Below are positions 63,618 to 64,000 of a stretch of DNA of 64,000 nt, in pieces. The notes beneath the pieces are model-generated. The model searched no databases and was not told where the DNA came from. It was given only the letters and a program-made list of their open reading frames with translations. Source of the stretch: Turritopsis dohrnii (taxonomy: Eukaryota > Cnidaria > Hydrozoa > Anthoathecata > Oceaniidae); contig BQMF02000002.1 in the NCBI GenBank assembly GCA_027922465.2, positions 3,038,001-3,102,000 of the forward strand, written 5' to 3'. The position numbers and the translations under genes were made by a program. Each line of letters starts with the position of its first letter. The stretch's first letter is position 1.

Positions 63618-64000
63618 TATAAGGTGTAAGTTTTTTTTGTTCCTTTGTGCGAGTAAATTTACAAAGCAATAGAGCATAAACATTTTATCATTTGCACGTG
63701 TTCCTATTTTGTTAGTTCCTTTTGTTATAAAAGGAACAATTTCTGAGGCACTCTTGGGACCTTTAAAGTTTTTTTCAGATGCACGATGTTTTATAGAATA
63801 GCAAAGTCTTTGCAAGACCGATGTTTAATATCCTAAACGGTCTGTCTTGTTCTGTATTGTGCTAACTTGCAATATGTTTGTATGTAAGGAAGGCTTTGTT
63901 CCGTTATGTGTGAGACAGAATGTTCCTATTGGTGTAATAATTATAAAAATCATGCAGTTGTGTATAATACGGAACACGAGTGGAAAACCCTAACGACTTT

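Noticed and set aside
1..64000. tRNA and rRNA genes
   Set aside because: No complete cloverleaf or rRNA core was seen. The tRNA-like head near 19140 belongs to a SINE candidate.

Overview
The window is animal nuclear DNA: AT-rich, with split genes, canonical GT/AG introns and dense transposon relics. Three genes could be assembled exon by exon, all on the minus strand: the 3'-truncated checkpoint adaptor Claspin (40-3647), a complete mitochondrial acetyl-CoA synthetase of the ACSS1 type (14 exons, 8032-16529, about 662 residues), and a very long secreted multidomain protein (about 27 exons, 27981-61184, about 1335 residues visible). The secreted protein carries WAP, VWA, four VWC-like, thyroglobulin-1, nine Kazal and two YbaY/YscW-like domains. 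The mix of DIRS retrotransposons, an RT family I associate with cnidarians, Helitrons and long-inverted-repeat Tc1/mariner MITEs suggests a cnidarian or another early-branching metazoan. No species call is possible from the sequence alone.

Layout. 1-3650: Claspin; its C-terminal third lies beyond the left edge. 3650-8030: intergenic DNA with a GACGAAATTT-rich repeat and a 27-bp tandem repeat. 8032-16529: ACSS1, with MITEs and a Helitron relic in its introns. 16.5-20.5 kb: a decayed reverse transcriptase, a SINE candidate and a 54-residue Tudor-like ORF. 20.5-27.75 kb: a layered transposon nest. Two plus-strand Helitrons lie end to end; a mariner-type MITE sits in the 5' tip of the second; ten Helitron units in head-to-tail tandem, minus strand, sit inside that MITE. 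28-30.1 kb: the last intron of the secreted gene, filled by one MITE holding two others. 30.1-43.6 kb: inhibitor, YbaY-like, thyroglobulin and VWC exons, with a 6.5-kb intron of repeats. 43.6-60.2 kb: a giant intron with several repeat families, three tandem 1.2-kb units, a LINE tail and two tandem DIRS copies. 60.2-61.2 kb: VWA and WAP exons. 61.2-64 kb: repeats.

The three genes have no obvious functional link. Claspin is a replication-checkpoint adaptor, ACSS1 activates acetate in mitochondria, and the third gene probably makes an extracellular protease-inhibitor scaffold. The most striking structure is the Helitron tandem array. Its exact empty site is preserved in a second copy of the host MITE 2 kb away, so every boundary and the order of insertion can be read directly.
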